Notes under the pieces: generated by a model
Told to the model about the DNA's origin: nothing
The model's input: only the letters and a program-made list of their open reading frames with translations
Database searches by the model: none
From: Parvibaculum sp041688015
GTDB lineage: Bacteria > Pseudomonadota > Alphaproteobacteria > Parvibaculales > Parvibaculaceae
Assembly (NCBI GenBank): GCA_041688015.1
Contig: JBDNIY010000014.1
Location: 62,001-126,000, forward strand
DNA length: 64,000 bases
Reading direction: 5' to 3'
Part shown: positions 27,834 to 36,223 of the stretch, piece after piece
Numbering within the stretch: the stretch's first letter is position 1
How the letters are laid out: each line of letters opens with the position of its first letter
Translations under genes and position numbers: made by a program

Positions 27834-28349
27834 TCAACCAATGGCGACAGTGAGACGGAAAATTTCCGTATCAGGGAGGATTAATAACCCGGCAAGCGCG
27901 AGTGCTATGCCGTAGGGCACACCCTCTGTGCGATCATGCAGACGCATAGCCCAGTCACACCGGGTGAAAAAGGCGGGCAGAGGAAGCGTTCGGTAACCAA
28001 GAATAGCGAGTGTCAATGCGCCTCCAAAAAGTGAGGCCATCACAAAATAGGGAAGCGCCTGCGTCCAGCCGACCCACAGGGCGACGGCTGCCATGAGCTT
28101 TGCATCGCCACCGCCAATCCATCCCCTGGCAAAAAAGACCATGCCGACAAGAAGGCATGCAAGGCCAACAGCGGTATGCTGAGCAATATCTCTAAGCGGC
28201 ATGGAACTCATGATCGCAGCAGCAAAAAAAACCACGACAAGCGCCAACGTCAACCAATTGGGAATTGTCATTGTCGTGAGATCACGCAAGCCCGCGAATA
28301 TCATCGCGAGACAGAAGATGCCGATCGGTAATGTGGTCAACACGGACAT
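27834..28349 (-). CDS. cpaA: Prepilin peptidase CpaA (TadV)
   Basis: This 171-residue membrane aspartyl protease matures Flp and TadE-type pilins. Catalytic Asp residues are visible in GLRDLTTMTIPN (near residue 25) and GWIGGGDAKLM (GxGD-type, near residue 80). It has about five to six membrane segments. ATG 28349 is chosen because AAGG lies just upstream and the length matches TadV; a longer open frame upstream has no family support. Confidence 0.94.
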   Translation of the reverse strand: MSVLTTLPIGIFCLAMIFAGLRDLTTMTIPNWLTLALVVVFFAAAIMSSMPLRDIAQHTAVGLACLLVGMVFFARGWIGGGDAKLMAAVALWVGWTQALPYFVMASLFGGALTLAILGYRTLPLPAFFTRCDWAMRLHDRTEGVPYGIALALAGLLILPDTEIFRLTVAIG

Positions 28350-28487
28350 GTCGAGCCTTACGTTAAGCCGCTCCGGAACCCTGGAACGGAAGATTGGTTC
28401 ATCGTGAAGTTGATTTTGAGCTCTAGACTGTAAATTTGGCGTAAACACTGACGCAGATTGGTGAACGGCGCGTTTACCCTGCGTAGC

Positions 28488-28524
28488 GCAAAGAAAAGCC
28501 GCCAAACCTTTCGGCTTGGCGGCT
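28488..28524 (-). terminator. Terminator downstream of the flp pilin gene
   Basis: On the minus strand AGCCGCCAA pairs with TTGGCGGCT (9-bp stem, 10-nt loop; stem bases 28497-28524) and is followed by TTTCTTT. It sits between flp and cpaA, so it probably limits read-through and keeps pilin mRNA far above the assembly genes. Confidence 0.85.
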
Positions 28525-28580
28525 CTGGATGTTGTTCCGGCAAGATACGCCGGACTGCTAGATGAAATCTGGAAACCAGA

Positions 28581-28748
28581 TTACTTTGTTAGCTCTGTAT
28601 TAATCGCAGTAAATTTAGCCGTCAGGCTCGAACCGAGTGTGGTAACAATGGTAGCGATGGCAACGGCAATACCGGCGGCGATCAGGCCGTACTCAATCGC
28701 GGTTGCGCCCGACTCATTTTTCGCAAAATTCTTCAGAAAATGGCCCAT
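28581..28748 (-). CDS. flp: Flp-type pilin
   Basis: The 55-residue product is the major pilus subunit. A short basic leader (MGHFLKNFAKNESG) precedes the Flp motif ATAIEYGLIAAGIAVAI; cleavage by CpaA is expected before ATAIEYG. The C-terminus is short and ends NTELTK. A near-perfect AGGAGGC ribosome site precedes ATG 28748, consistent with high expression. A longer frame upstream is not coding. Confidence 0.96.
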   Translation of the reverse strand: MGHFLKNFAKNESGATAIEYGLIAAGIAVAIATIVTTLGSSLTAKFTAINTELTK

Positions 28749-29057
28749 TACAAGCCTCCTTACATATTGTGACTGTCGACAGCAATAACCGACCTCTCGA
28801 TCGGCAGGTGCCCTTACGAGCAGGAGGCAGAATAGGTGGAATTTCTTACCAGCCAATTAATGACTGCAGTAAAAGAATATGATTAATATAATATAAATAA
28901 ATGATATATTTTAAAATATAAACTAATCAGATAAATTACCTAAACTATACTCTAATATAAATATGCACTTCGTCAAAATACTGATGAACCAACGTCAATA
29001 ACAGTTAATCGAAAGTTAAACCCCTGAGGCAACTACGAAAGCCCATAGATAATGGCT
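28749..29057 (-). promoter_or_regulatory. AT-rich control region upstream of flp
   Basis: This 309-bp gap holds no gene. Bases 28850-29020 are strikingly AT-rich (long runs of A/T such as around 28880-28925) compared with the surrounding GC-rich DNA. It lies directly upstream of flp on the minus strand, so it should contain the pilin promoter; a TTAA-N7-TTAA box lies at its far end. AT-rich DNA of this kind is also a typical target for H-NS/Ros/MucR-type silencers. No sigma consensus could be fixed by eye. Confidence 0.6.
29005..29019. promoter_or_regulatory. CtrA-like box TTAA-N7-TTAA
   Basis: TTAA at 29005-29008 and TTAA at 29016-29019 are separated by exactly seven bases (TCGAAAG), matching the full CtrA response-regulator site known from Caulobacter and relatives, where it controls pilus genes. 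It lies 257 bp upstream of the flp ATG and 39 bp inside the 3' side of the regulator gene end. The match is exact; binding is inferred. Confidence 0.55.
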
Positions 29058-29801
29058 TTATGTGCCGCGATGCAAATTGCGCAAAGCCTCTTCATCAATA
29101 ATGAGAAGGCCGGGATATTCGCGCTCGGCCACGCCCAGACGTATCAGATCGGCAATCGCACCGGCCACAACCTCTTCTGTCGTTGAAAGCCGGTCAGCTA
29201 GTTCGCGATGGCGCGGCAAACGGGCAATAAAAAGCCCTGACCTCGCCTCGCCTGTCGCCAAGCGCGGCTCGCCAAGCGCCAGCAACTCGCCATAGATGCG
29301 CTGTGTGCCGGTGGTTCCAGGGAGCGTCGTGGATGCAGCAACGGAGGCCGCGTCGCGCTGGCGCAAGAGCTTTGCATATTGAGTGAGCAAGGCACGCGAT
29401 ACAGACTCTTCGCGCGCCAGCAATTCCACAAAAACCGACTCTGGCATGACCGCGAGGATGCAGTCGTCCCGCGCCATGACGGTCAATCCGAGGTCGTCCA
29501 CACCAAAGAGCGACATTTCTCCAAACTGTCCGCCCACATCAATATCGGAGTAAGCGATGCGGCCGTCGGGGCCTGTCGAGCGTGCAAGGCGCACACCACC
29601 ACGCGCCACAAGCCAGACGTCGCCGCTCTGCATGCCCTGCCCAGCCGACACGATAATGTCGCCACGCGCAAACTTCCGCCAGTCGCATTCGGATGCGAGC
29701 AGCGCAAGCTCCTTGGGCGCGAGGTCGTTGAAAATCCGAATTTCCCGGAGACCGCCAGCCACATCCTGTGCTGCATTGTCGTGGCGTTCACTGCTGAACA
29801 T
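29058..29801 (-). CDS. Crp/Fnr family transcriptional regulator
   Basis: This 247-residue protein has a cyclic-nucleotide-binding fold (about 20-140: FNDLAPKELALLASECDWRKFARGD, GGQFGEMSLFGVDD), a dimerisation helix, and a winged HTH (RLPRHRELADRLSTTEEVVAGAIADL). The pocket motif FGEMSLFG resembles the FGE(L/M)ALL phosphate-binding segment, but the Arg-Ser that binds cAMP in CRP is not evident and there is no Fnr cysteine cluster. It lies upstream of flp in the same direction and may regulate the pilus genes. Confidence 0.88.
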   Translation of the reverse strand: MFSSERHDNAAQDVAGGLREIRIFNDLAPKELALLASECDWRKFARGDIIVSAGQGMQSGDVWLVARGGVRLARSTGPDGRIAYSDIDVGGQFGEMSLFGVDDLGLTVMARDDCILAVMPESVFVELLAREESVSRALLTQYAKLLRQRDAASVAASTTLPGTTGTQRIYGELLALGEPRLATGEARSGLFIARLPRHRELADRLSTTEEVVAGAIADLIRLGVAEREYPGLLIIDEEALRNLHRGT

Positions 29802-29970
29802 GTCGTTCCTTTACCCTGCTTGCTCACAGTCTATCTAGCGCGGTCTTAAGTTGCGGTAAAAGCGCCAACTTTCTTTACGGTCAACAAATCATTTACTGAT
29901 TCCCGATACTGTTGCAGATACGCATGAAGGCAAATCCGCCTGATCGCGCCTATTCAATTGGACAGGCCTG

Positions 29971-30516
29971 ATGATGACGACACGCGTAAACATGGCATTT
30001 CGCCCCCGCTTGATGATGGGCGCTGCGATCCTGACCGCAACTGTCGGGCTCTATTCCGTCCAGGCGTCGGCTGCGGGTTTCATGGTCGAAGTCAACCAGA
30101 CGCGGGCGCTTCACTTGGATGCCCCCGCCGCTGCAGTGATGGTTGGCAACCCCGCTATTGCCGATGTGACGGTGCTCAGCCCGCAGCTCGTCTATGTGCT
30201 TGGCCGCGCGTATGGCCAGACCAACTTCATCGCGCTTGACGCGAAGGGCAAACAGATTTCTGCCTTCAATGTCAACGTCGTGGCACCTTCCAGTTCAACC
30301 GTCACGCTGACGCGCGGTTCGGGACAACTGACCTACAACTGCACGCCGCGTTGCGAGCGTGTTGTGACACAGGGCGATGATGCAGGTGCCTTTGCGCAGG
30401 CTGTTCAGCAATCCATGGGCGTAGCGGCCATGGCCAAAGCAGCCTCAAGTGAAAGTGGCAATCAGCAGAGCAGCTTTGGGATTTCGTCTGAGCCCAGCAG
30501 CGGACCGCGCGAGTAA
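29971..30516 (+). CDS. Stand-alone pilus-assembly N-terminal domain protein
   Basis: The 181-residue product has a signal peptide (ending VQASA-AGF) and one domain (MVEVNQTRALHLDAPAAAVMVGNPAIADVTVLSPQLVYVLG split over residues 37-80) that matches the N-terminal pilus domain of CpaC, but no secretin core follows. A cysteine pair (YNCTPRCERV, near 125) suggests a periplasmic disulfide. The C-terminus is Ser/Gln-rich and probably flexible. It is divergent from the Crp-like gene and ends at a terminator. It probably helps the Tad secretin or acts as a periplasmic adaptor. Confidence 0.8.
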   Translation: MMTTRVNMAFRPRLMMGAAILTATVGLYSVQASAAGFMVEVNQTRALHLDAPAAAVMVGNPAIADVTVLSPQLVYVLGRAYGQTNFIALDAKGKQISAFNVNVVAPSSSTVTLTRGSGQLTYNCTPRCERVVTQGDDAGAFAQAVQQSMGVAAMAKAASSESGNQQSSFGISSEPSSGPRE

Positions 30517-30558
30517 ATGCAAAACGGCTGGGCTATCCAGCTCCGCAACGGATCAAAC

Positions 30559-30598
30559 AAAAGACGCGCAGGCCGATCTGGCAATGCGCGTCTTTTTT
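30559..30598 (+). terminator. Rho-independent terminator
   Basis: AAAGACGCGCA (30560-30570) pairs with TGCGCGTCTTT (30585-30595) around a 14-nt loop, followed by a T-run. It lies 43 bp past the pilus N-domain gene and before the convergent tadG gene. Confidence 0.88.
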
Positions 30599-30619
30599 GT
30601 TCACGGCGCGGCGCAGCGT

Positions 30620-31918
30620 TTATTGGCTCACACGCAGGTTAGATAATGCTTGGGCGATAGAGGCAAAGACCGACGTCAATTGGCTGGCGCTTGTGACGCT
30701 AAAATATTTTCCAGTGTCCGTGGCACAATTTTGCAAAAGCGTCTCATTGCCGTTCATGACACGGATCGTGTAGACGATCACGCCGGATGTCTTGATCGCG
30801 GTACATACGGCAGATGTACGCGCATCAATCGAGTTCTGCGAAGATGTGAAACGGTTCTGGGTATTATCACCATCCGTCAGGAAAACGATGACCTTGTCCA
30901 GATTATTGGCGGGCGCCATAGCACTCGACAAGGTCGATCCTTGCGAAACCATTTGCCACCCCCAAACCAAACCGATCGTCGTATTGGTGTTGCCACCGGC
31001 GTTGAGCGAGTCAATTTTGGACTTCAAAGCAGTCCAGTCAGTGCTAAGAGGCATCAGCTGCTGCGAAACACAATTGTCGTCATCCGCAGGATAGAGCGTT
31101 GCACTGTTAGACGGATTGGCGGCTATATTCGAGACGTCGTAGTCCTGATCGCGGTCAATTACGCAACCTTTCCATGTGTTCGGTTGGGGATTTGGATCTG
31201 TACATTGGTACTCCCATTGGCGCTTCCGGTTACGACCCACTCGAACCCAGCTACATTGCTGCGGCATCCAGTTCCACTTGAGCCAATTTGCATTTTTGTA
31301 TGCCGTTCCAACGTTCACATCGACCGTAAACGGCACAATCGCAATCTTGACGTCGCCGGGATTCACCGCCGCTGCCGAAACAGTATCGATCAGATTTTTC
31401 GCAGCCGTCTGCATGGTCGTCAGCTTGCTCGACGATGACATGGAGCCTGTCGTGTCCAGCACCAGCGCGACTTCAAGCTTCTTGCCCATACGGGTGATCT
31501 GAGAGTTGGCTTTGACGTTGATGGTGTTGATGCCCACAATGCCCATGATCGAAGTGGGCATGGAGGCAGAAACCGACAGCGTGACGACGTTGCCGCTGGA
31601 CGTCACGGATACGGTCCCCGGTACACCGCTCTTGGACGCGGGGTAATTAGCATTAAAATAGTTTTGTGCGGTTGTCTGAAGCGCCGAGTTGGAAAGGCCC
31701 GTCATGCCGCCCACCGCTAGACCCGCCGCATCCAACGCGCGGTTCAGGCGTTGCTGAACGATATAAGCCTGCGACACGTCCACTGCTGCGCCGATGGCAA
31801 TGAGAATAGGGACAAGACTGATGGCAAGAATGACCGCGTAGCTACCGTTGCGATCATTCACCAAACGCTTGACGAACGCATCGATACGCGTGAACCAACT
31901 CTGGTTTTTGCCCAGCAT
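30620..31918 (-). CDS. tadG: Tad pilus protein TadG with von Willebrand A domain
   Basis: This 432-residue protein begins with a TadE/TadG-like transmembrane segment after NDRNGSYAVILAISLVPILI (about 20-45). A vWA domain starts near residue 147; the MIDAS motif is DTTGSMS at 155-161 and the late acidic loop is VFLTDGDN. A Trp/Cys-rich insertion at about 212-283 contains four Cys. TadG is a cell-envelope component of the Flp system. The gene is divergent from the two TadE-type genes across a 285-bp control region. Confidence 0.92.
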   Translation of the reverse strand: MLGKNQSWFTRIDAFVKRLVNDRNGSYAVILAISLVPILIAIGAAVDVSQAYIVQQRLNRALDAAGLAVGGMTGLSNSALQTTAQNYFNANYPASKSGVPGTVSVTSSGNVVTLSVSASMPTSIMGIVGINTINVKANSQITRMGKKLEVALVLDTTGSMSSSSKLTTMQTAAKNLIDTVSAAAVNPGDVKIAIVPFTVDVNVGTAYKNANWLKWNWMPQQCSWVRVGRNRKRQWEYQCTDPNPQPNTWKGCVIDRDQDYDVSNIAANPSNSATLYPADDDNCVSQQLMPLSTDWTALKSKIDSLNAGGNTNTTIGLVWGWQMVSQGSTLSSAMAPANNLDKVIVFLTDGDNTQNRFTSSQNSIDARTSAVCTAIKTSGVIVYTIRVMNGNETLLQNCATDTGKYFSVTSASQLTSVFASIAQALSNLRVSQ

Positions 31919-32203
31919 GACCGACCCTTTGCCGCTTGGGTCACCAAAAAATTACTGAATTTTTCAGGTACTTAGGCGACCAATTCGCATTATGGGGCGA
32001 AGGCCGTTAACGAGTTGCGAAAATACTCGGTCTATTTTTCATCGAAATCGCGCACACCGGAGCGCCCACTCCACTGGTTAACGGCCGTTCATTCCAATGC
32101 GGCCCCCGAAGTTAACGAGGTGTCAATGCTGATCGTGCAGGATCATCGATGGAGGCGGTCGTCCGATCCCACGGTGGCCACCGATCCCTGAGGTGGTTTG
32201 GAC
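31919..32203. promoter_or_regulatory. Divergent control region with three GTTAAC motifs
   Basis: This 285-bp gap between divergent tadG and the TadE-type genes contains GTTAAC at 32006, 32077 and 32113, each continuing TTAACG. Such AT hexamers are rare in this GC-rich DNA and resemble CtrA half-sites. No gene fits here; promoters for both directions must lie within it. Confidence 0.5.
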
Positions 32204-32767
32204 ATGACAATGAAATTCCTCCGGTCAATTTTGAGGACGCGGCGCGGGCAACGCGACTTTGCACAAAATGCCAGTGGCAGCGTGGCCGTCGAATTTGCTC
32301 TGACGGCCATCCCTTTCTTTGTCCTCTTGTTTGCCATCCTCGAGGCCAGCATCGTTTTCTTCGCCACGGCAACGCTCGATCAGGCAGTGAACGACGCAAG
32401 CCGCCTGATCCGTACTGGTCAAGCTCAAACAGCCGGCACAACGCCAGCACAACTAACGCAAACCATTTGCAACAATGTGGTGCTGCTTTCGGACTGCACG
32501 AACAAGCTCAAACTTGACGTGCGCGTCTTCAATAATTTCTCCAGCGTCTCTTTTCCAAGTGTTCTGGGGACGGATGGAACGATAAAGAATGACAAACTGG
32601 CGTTCAGCATGGGGGCGGCCGGGGACATTGTGCTGGTCCGCGCATTTTATATCTGGTCCATCTGGAGTCCATTTGCGACGGGCCTTGCCAATGATTCTGC
32701 AAGTTCCAGCGCGAGCCGCCTCATTCAATCGAGCGCTGCCTTTCGCAATGAACCTTATACTTCGTAG
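32204..32767 (+). CDS. TadE-family minor pilin
   Basis: This 187-residue protein has a short basic leader, then the TadE pattern ASGSVAVEFALTAIPFFVLLFAI (residues ~24-46), where the Glu of VEFAL is the prepilin E5-like residue and CpaA should cut just before it. A periplasmic C-terminal region follows with two Cys (TICNNVVLLSDCTNK). ATG 32204 is used with a GAGG 10 nt upstream. It is followed after 15 bp by a second TadE-type gene. Confidence 0.88.
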   Translation: MTMKFLRSILRTRRGQRDFAQNASGSVAVEFALTAIPFFVLLFAILEASIVFFATATLDQAVNDASRLIRTGQAQTAGTTPAQLTQTICNNVVLLSDCTNKLKLDVRVFNNFSSVSFPSVLGTDGTIKNDKLAFSMGAAGDIVLVRAFYIWSIWSPFATGLANDSASSSASRLIQSSAAFRNEPYTS

Positions 32768-32782
32768 GACGAGAGCAAGATC

Positions 32783-33388
32783 GTGATCAAGCATCCACCT
32801 TCCATCGCCACACAAAAAGGCCATCGTCTCGCAGCGCTGCTCGCCCGCCTGCGCGCTTTCTGCGGGCTGCATTGGGGGGATAGTCGCGGGATGGTGGCGG
32901 TTGAATTTGCGCTCATCATTCCGGTCATGCTGACCATGTATTTTGGTACGGTGGAGACCACCAATGCACTGACGGCAGCGCGTCGCGTGACCAATGTGAC
33001 GCAAACAGCTGCCGACCTGACAGCGCAAGTGGCCGCTGTGAGCACCGACGACCTTGATGACATCTACGCGGTAAGCGCCGCAATCCTCGCGCCTTTTCCA
33101 ACCAATGTCATCAAGATGACCATCACCAGCGTGGTGGCCAATGCGTCCAATGCGACCAACACCAAAGTCGCCTGGAGCAAGGCCTATGGCGGAGCAACAG
33201 CGCGCTCAACTAATTCGTCGGTCACCCTACCAACAGGCCTGACGACGGCTGGTTCCAGTATCATTATGGTCGAAGTCAGCTACGCCTATACCTCGCCGAT
33301 CGGCTCCTTCATCACAGGCCCTATCGTCATGAACGAAGTCGCCTATCTGAAGCCACGGCGTTCAACCGAGGTTGCATTCAGCTCTTAA
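32783..33388 (+). CDS. Second TadE-family minor pilin
   Basis: The 201-residue product starts at GTG 32783 and has a longer cytoplasmic leader (about 33 residues) ending GDSRGMVAVEFALIIPVML, again with the conserved VEFAL Glu. The periplasmic part is Ser/Thr/Ala-rich with few charged residues. It is cotranscribed with the first TadE-type gene. The 270-bp gap downstream holds only a TTAACCAT octamer (33440-33447) and then the tRNA-Ser gene on the opposite strand. Confidence 0.87.
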   Translation: MIKHPPSIATQKGHRLAALLARLRAFCGLHWGDSRGMVAVEFALIIPVMLTMYFGTVETTNALTAARRVTNVTQTAADLTAQVAAVSTDDLDDIYAVSAAILAPFPTNVIKMTITSVVANASNATNTKVAWSKAYGGATARSTNSSVTLPTGLTTAGSSIIMVEVSYAYTSPIGSFITGPIVMNEVAYLKPRRSTEVAFSS

Positions 33389-33658
33389 AGAGCCTGTGGC
33401 CTGCGAGTGGATGTGTTGCCAATGGCCAGGTAACGCGCGTTAACCATGAATCAATTTGGCCTGTAGCAATTTTGCCGCAACCTTGGCGTGCGCGCGAGGT
33501 GGCCCGTCTTTGTAATTGCGAACCTAGCCATCGTTGGAAATGAGTCCGCCCAACTAGCTATGGCCAAAAACGCCCGATTGCACGGTCTGGATACCCACGT
33601 ACCGTCTAGGATCCCTGCCGTGCCAAACCATAACATCTTGAAATATATGGGGTTCAGG

Positions 33659-33748
33659 TGGCGGAGGGAGTGGGATTCGAACCCACGTTACGGTTACCCG
33701 CAAACACGCTTTCCAAGCGTGCGCCTTCAGCCACTCGGCCACCCCTCC
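33659..33748 (-). tRNA. tRNA-Ser (anticodon GGA)
   Basis: On the minus strand the gene starts GGAGGGGTGGCCGAGTGG and ends CCCTCCGCCA with the CCA encoded. The acceptor stem GGAGGGG/TCCCTCC, the T arm GTGGG-TTCGAAT-CCCAC, the anticodon loop TTGGAAA (GGA) and a long variable arm all fit a class II serine tRNA of 90 nt. Confidence 0.97.
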
Positions 33749-33947
33749 AGAATCACTAGGGCCCGAAGACCGGTGATTGCGGCGGCACTATACAAGGTCA
33801 AAGGCTTGAATCAATTGGCCTTAGGGCATGTTTTCGCCCCTTTTTACGAAACATGACAAATGAGTGTGCTTGTTTGGGACAGTCGTTGCAGGTACCGTTT
33901 CCTGCACGTTTTGTTCGTTGTACCGTCTTGGGCTGGGGAGCCTCTCT

Positions 33948-34238
33948 ATGTTTATTTTTCGACTACTTGGATTGATTTTGATCACACTGGCTTTGATGGC
34001 GCTTGGCGCTGATGTGCTCAAGTCATTGGAAGCCGGTGCCATCGAGATCCGGTCGCTGTCGTCGGTTTGGACGCTCATCCATCAGGCTTCATTTGACGGT
34101 TTTACAGTCTGGGTATCGGCGACCGTGCCGTCTGCCTCAGCGCCGCTTGGCACCGTGTTGGCCTATCCCGCATGGGCCGTGCTGGGCGTAGTCGGCATCG
34201 TTATTGCCGGCGTGACCCGTCTTTTCCGGCGCAGCTAA
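33948..34238 (+). CDS. Small membrane protein of unknown function
   Basis: This 96-residue product has two hydrophobic segments (MFIFRLLGLILITLALMALG at the N-terminus and VLAYPAWAVLGVVGIVIAGV near the C-terminus) separated by a soluble loop, and ends in basic VTRLFRRS. ATG 33948 follows GGGGAG at 33935-33940; the longer frame from 33864 is unsupported. Comparable small proteins occur beside lepA in other alphaproteobacteria, but I cannot assign a function. Confidence 0.72.
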   Translation: MFIFRLLGLILITLALMALGADVLKSLEAGAIEIRSLSSVWTLIHQASFDGFTVWVSATVPSASAPLGTVLAYPAWAVLGVVGIVIAGVTRLFRRS

Positions 34239-34275
34239 GCGCGGTGCCCGACGAACACGCAAAAAGGGTACGCAT

Positions 34276-34314
34276 AAAAAGGGCGCTTCGGTTTCAACCG
34301 AAGCGCCCTTTTTT
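34276..34314. terminator. Strong bidirectional terminator before lepA
   Basis: GGGCGCTTCGGTT (34281-34293) pairs with AACCGAAGCGCCC (34296-34308), flanked by A-runs on the left and six T on the right, so it works in both directions between the small membrane protein gene and convergent lepA. Confidence 0.93.
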
Positions 34315-34335
34315 GTTTCACACTGGTGAATTGAT

Positions 34336-36138
34336 CTAGTTCTCATCCATCTTCAAAGCTGCAATGAAGGCGTCTTGGGGGATGTTTACACGCCCAAATT
34401 GCCGCATCTTCTTCTTGCCTTCTTTCTGCTTGTCAAGCAGCTTGCGCTTTCGCGTGGCATCGCCGCCATAGCATTTGGCAGTCACGTCTTTGCGCATGGC
34501 CGAGATCGTTTCACGCGCCACGATGCGCCCACCGATGGCGGCCTGAATCGGAATCTTGAAAAGATGCTTGGAGATCAGCTCTTTCAGTTTTTCGCACATG
34601 GCGCGGCCGCGCTGTTCGGCACGGTTTTTGTGAACGATTGTTGAAAGCGCATCGACCAGCTCGTCATTGACGAGAATGGTCATCTTGACGAGATCGCCCG
34701 GCTCATAGCCTTCGATGTGATAGTCGAAGCTCGCATAACCGCGGCTGACCGACTTCAAGCGGTCATAGAAATCCAGCACGACTTCATTGAGCGGTAAATG
34801 ATAGACGAGCATAGCGCGCGAGCCTGCATAGGTCAGATCGATCTGTGAGCCGCGGCGATCTTCACAGAGCTTCAGTACAGCGCCAAGATATTCGTCGGGC
34901 ACAAGGATCGTCGCCTTGATCCATGGTTCCTGAATATGATCGATCTTCATCGTGTCAGGCATATCGGCAGGATTGTGCATCTCATCAATCGAGCCATCCA
35001 ACATGTGCAGGTGATAGATGACGGAGGGTGCCGTGGTGATCAACTCTATATTGAATTCGCGCTCAAGACGCTCTCGGATGATCTCAAGATGAAGCAGCCC
35101 CAGAAAACCGCAACGAAAGCCAAAGCCCAAGGCGGCTGAGGTTTCCATCTCGAATTCAAAACTCGCGTCATTGAGGCGTAGCTTGCCCATGGCTTCACGC
35201 AAATCTTCGAACTCTGAAGCATCAACTGGAAAGAGACCACAGAACACAACTGGTTGAGCGGGCTTAAAGCCAGCAAGCGGCTTGGCGCAAGGTCGGCGTT
35301 CTTCGGTGATCGTGTCACCGACGCGGGTGTCTGCGACTTCCTTGATAGAGGCGGTAAAGTAGCCGATTTCGCCTGGCGTCAGGCTCGCCACGCTTTCGCG
35401 CTTGGGCCGGAAGATGCCGACCTGTTCCAGCGTATAAGTGCCGCCGGTGCGCATCATCTGAATGCGCTGGCCTTTTTTCATTTCGCCATCAATGATGCGA
35501 ACCAGCACGACGACGCCGAGATAGGCGTCATACCAGCTATCGACCAGCAAGGCCTTTAGCGGCGCGGTGATGTCGCCTTTGGGCGGGGGCAGGCGTTTGA
35601 CGATGGCTTCCAACACGTCAGGAATGCCCAGCCCAGACTTTGCCGAAATCTCAACCGCGTCTGACGCATCAAGCCCGATGACGTCCTCGATCTGTTCGCG
35701 TGTCTTTTGCGGGTCGGCGGCGGGCAGGTCGATCTTGTTCAGGATCGGCACGACCTCATGGTTGACCTCAAGCGCCTGGTAGACATTGGCAAGCGTCTGC
35801 GCTTCAACGCCCTGACTGGCATCGACCACCAACAATGAGCCTTCGCAGGCCGCCAGCGAACGGTTCACTTCATAGGCGAAATCGACATGGCCGGGCGTGT
35901 CGATGAGGTTCAGCTCATACATCTCGCCGTCGGCTGCCTTATAGTCGAGGCGGACCGTCTGGGCCTTGATGGTGATGCCGCGCTCGCGCTCGATATCCAT
36001 CGAGTCGAGCACCTGCTCCTTCATTTCGCGCAAGGTGAGGCCACCGCAGAGTTGGATCAGCCTGTCGGCAAGCGTGGATTTGCCGTGGTCAATATGCGCG
36101 ATGATGGAAAAATTACGGATATGGGCGAGATCGGTCAT
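34336..36138 (-). CDS. lepA: Elongation factor 4 (LepA)
   Basis: This 600-residue translational GTPase back-translocates or rescues stalled ribosomes. G1 AHIDHGKSTLADRL is at residues 14-27, G3 DTPGHVDFAYEV near 80, G4 NKIDLPAADP near 135. EF-G-like domains III and V and the LepA-specific C-terminal domain (RETISAMRKDVTAKCYGGD, KLLDKQKEGKKKMRQ) complete it. The full length matches the family. Confidence 0.97.
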   Translation of the reverse strand: MTDLAHIRNFSIIAHIDHGKSTLADRLIQLCGGLTLREMKEQVLDSMDIERERGITIKAQTVRLDYKAADGEMYELNLIDTPGHVDFAYEVNRSLAACEGSLLVVDASQGVEAQTLANVYQALEVNHEVVPILNKIDLPAADPQKTREQIEDVIGLDASDAVEISAKSGLGIPDVLEAIVKRLPPPKGDITAPLKALLVDSWYDAYLGVVVLVRIIDGEMKKGQRIQMMRTGGTYTLEQVGIFRPKRESVASLTPGEIGYFTASIKEVADTRVGDTITEERRPCAKPLAGFKPAQPVVFCGLFPVDASEFEDLREAMGKLRLNDASFEFEMETSAALGFGFRCGFLGLLHLEIIRERLEREFNIELITTAPSVIYHLHMLDGSIDEMHNPADMPDTMKIDHIQEPWIKATILVPDEYLGAVLKLCEDRRGSQIDLTYAGSRAMLVYHLPLNEVVLDFYDRLKSVSRGYASFDYHIEGYEPGDLVKMTILVNDELVDALSTIVHKNRAEQRGRAMCEKLKELISKHLFKIPIQAAIGGRIVARETISAMRKDVTAKCYGGDATRKRKLLDKQKEGKKKMRQFGRVNIPQDAFIAALKMDEN

Positions 36139-36223
36139 GGGGCCGTTTGGGGCTTTCTAATGGACAGGCGCGCCCATATAGCACTGGCTGGGCCTGCAAG
36201 CCAATTAGGCTATTTTGCTGCCT

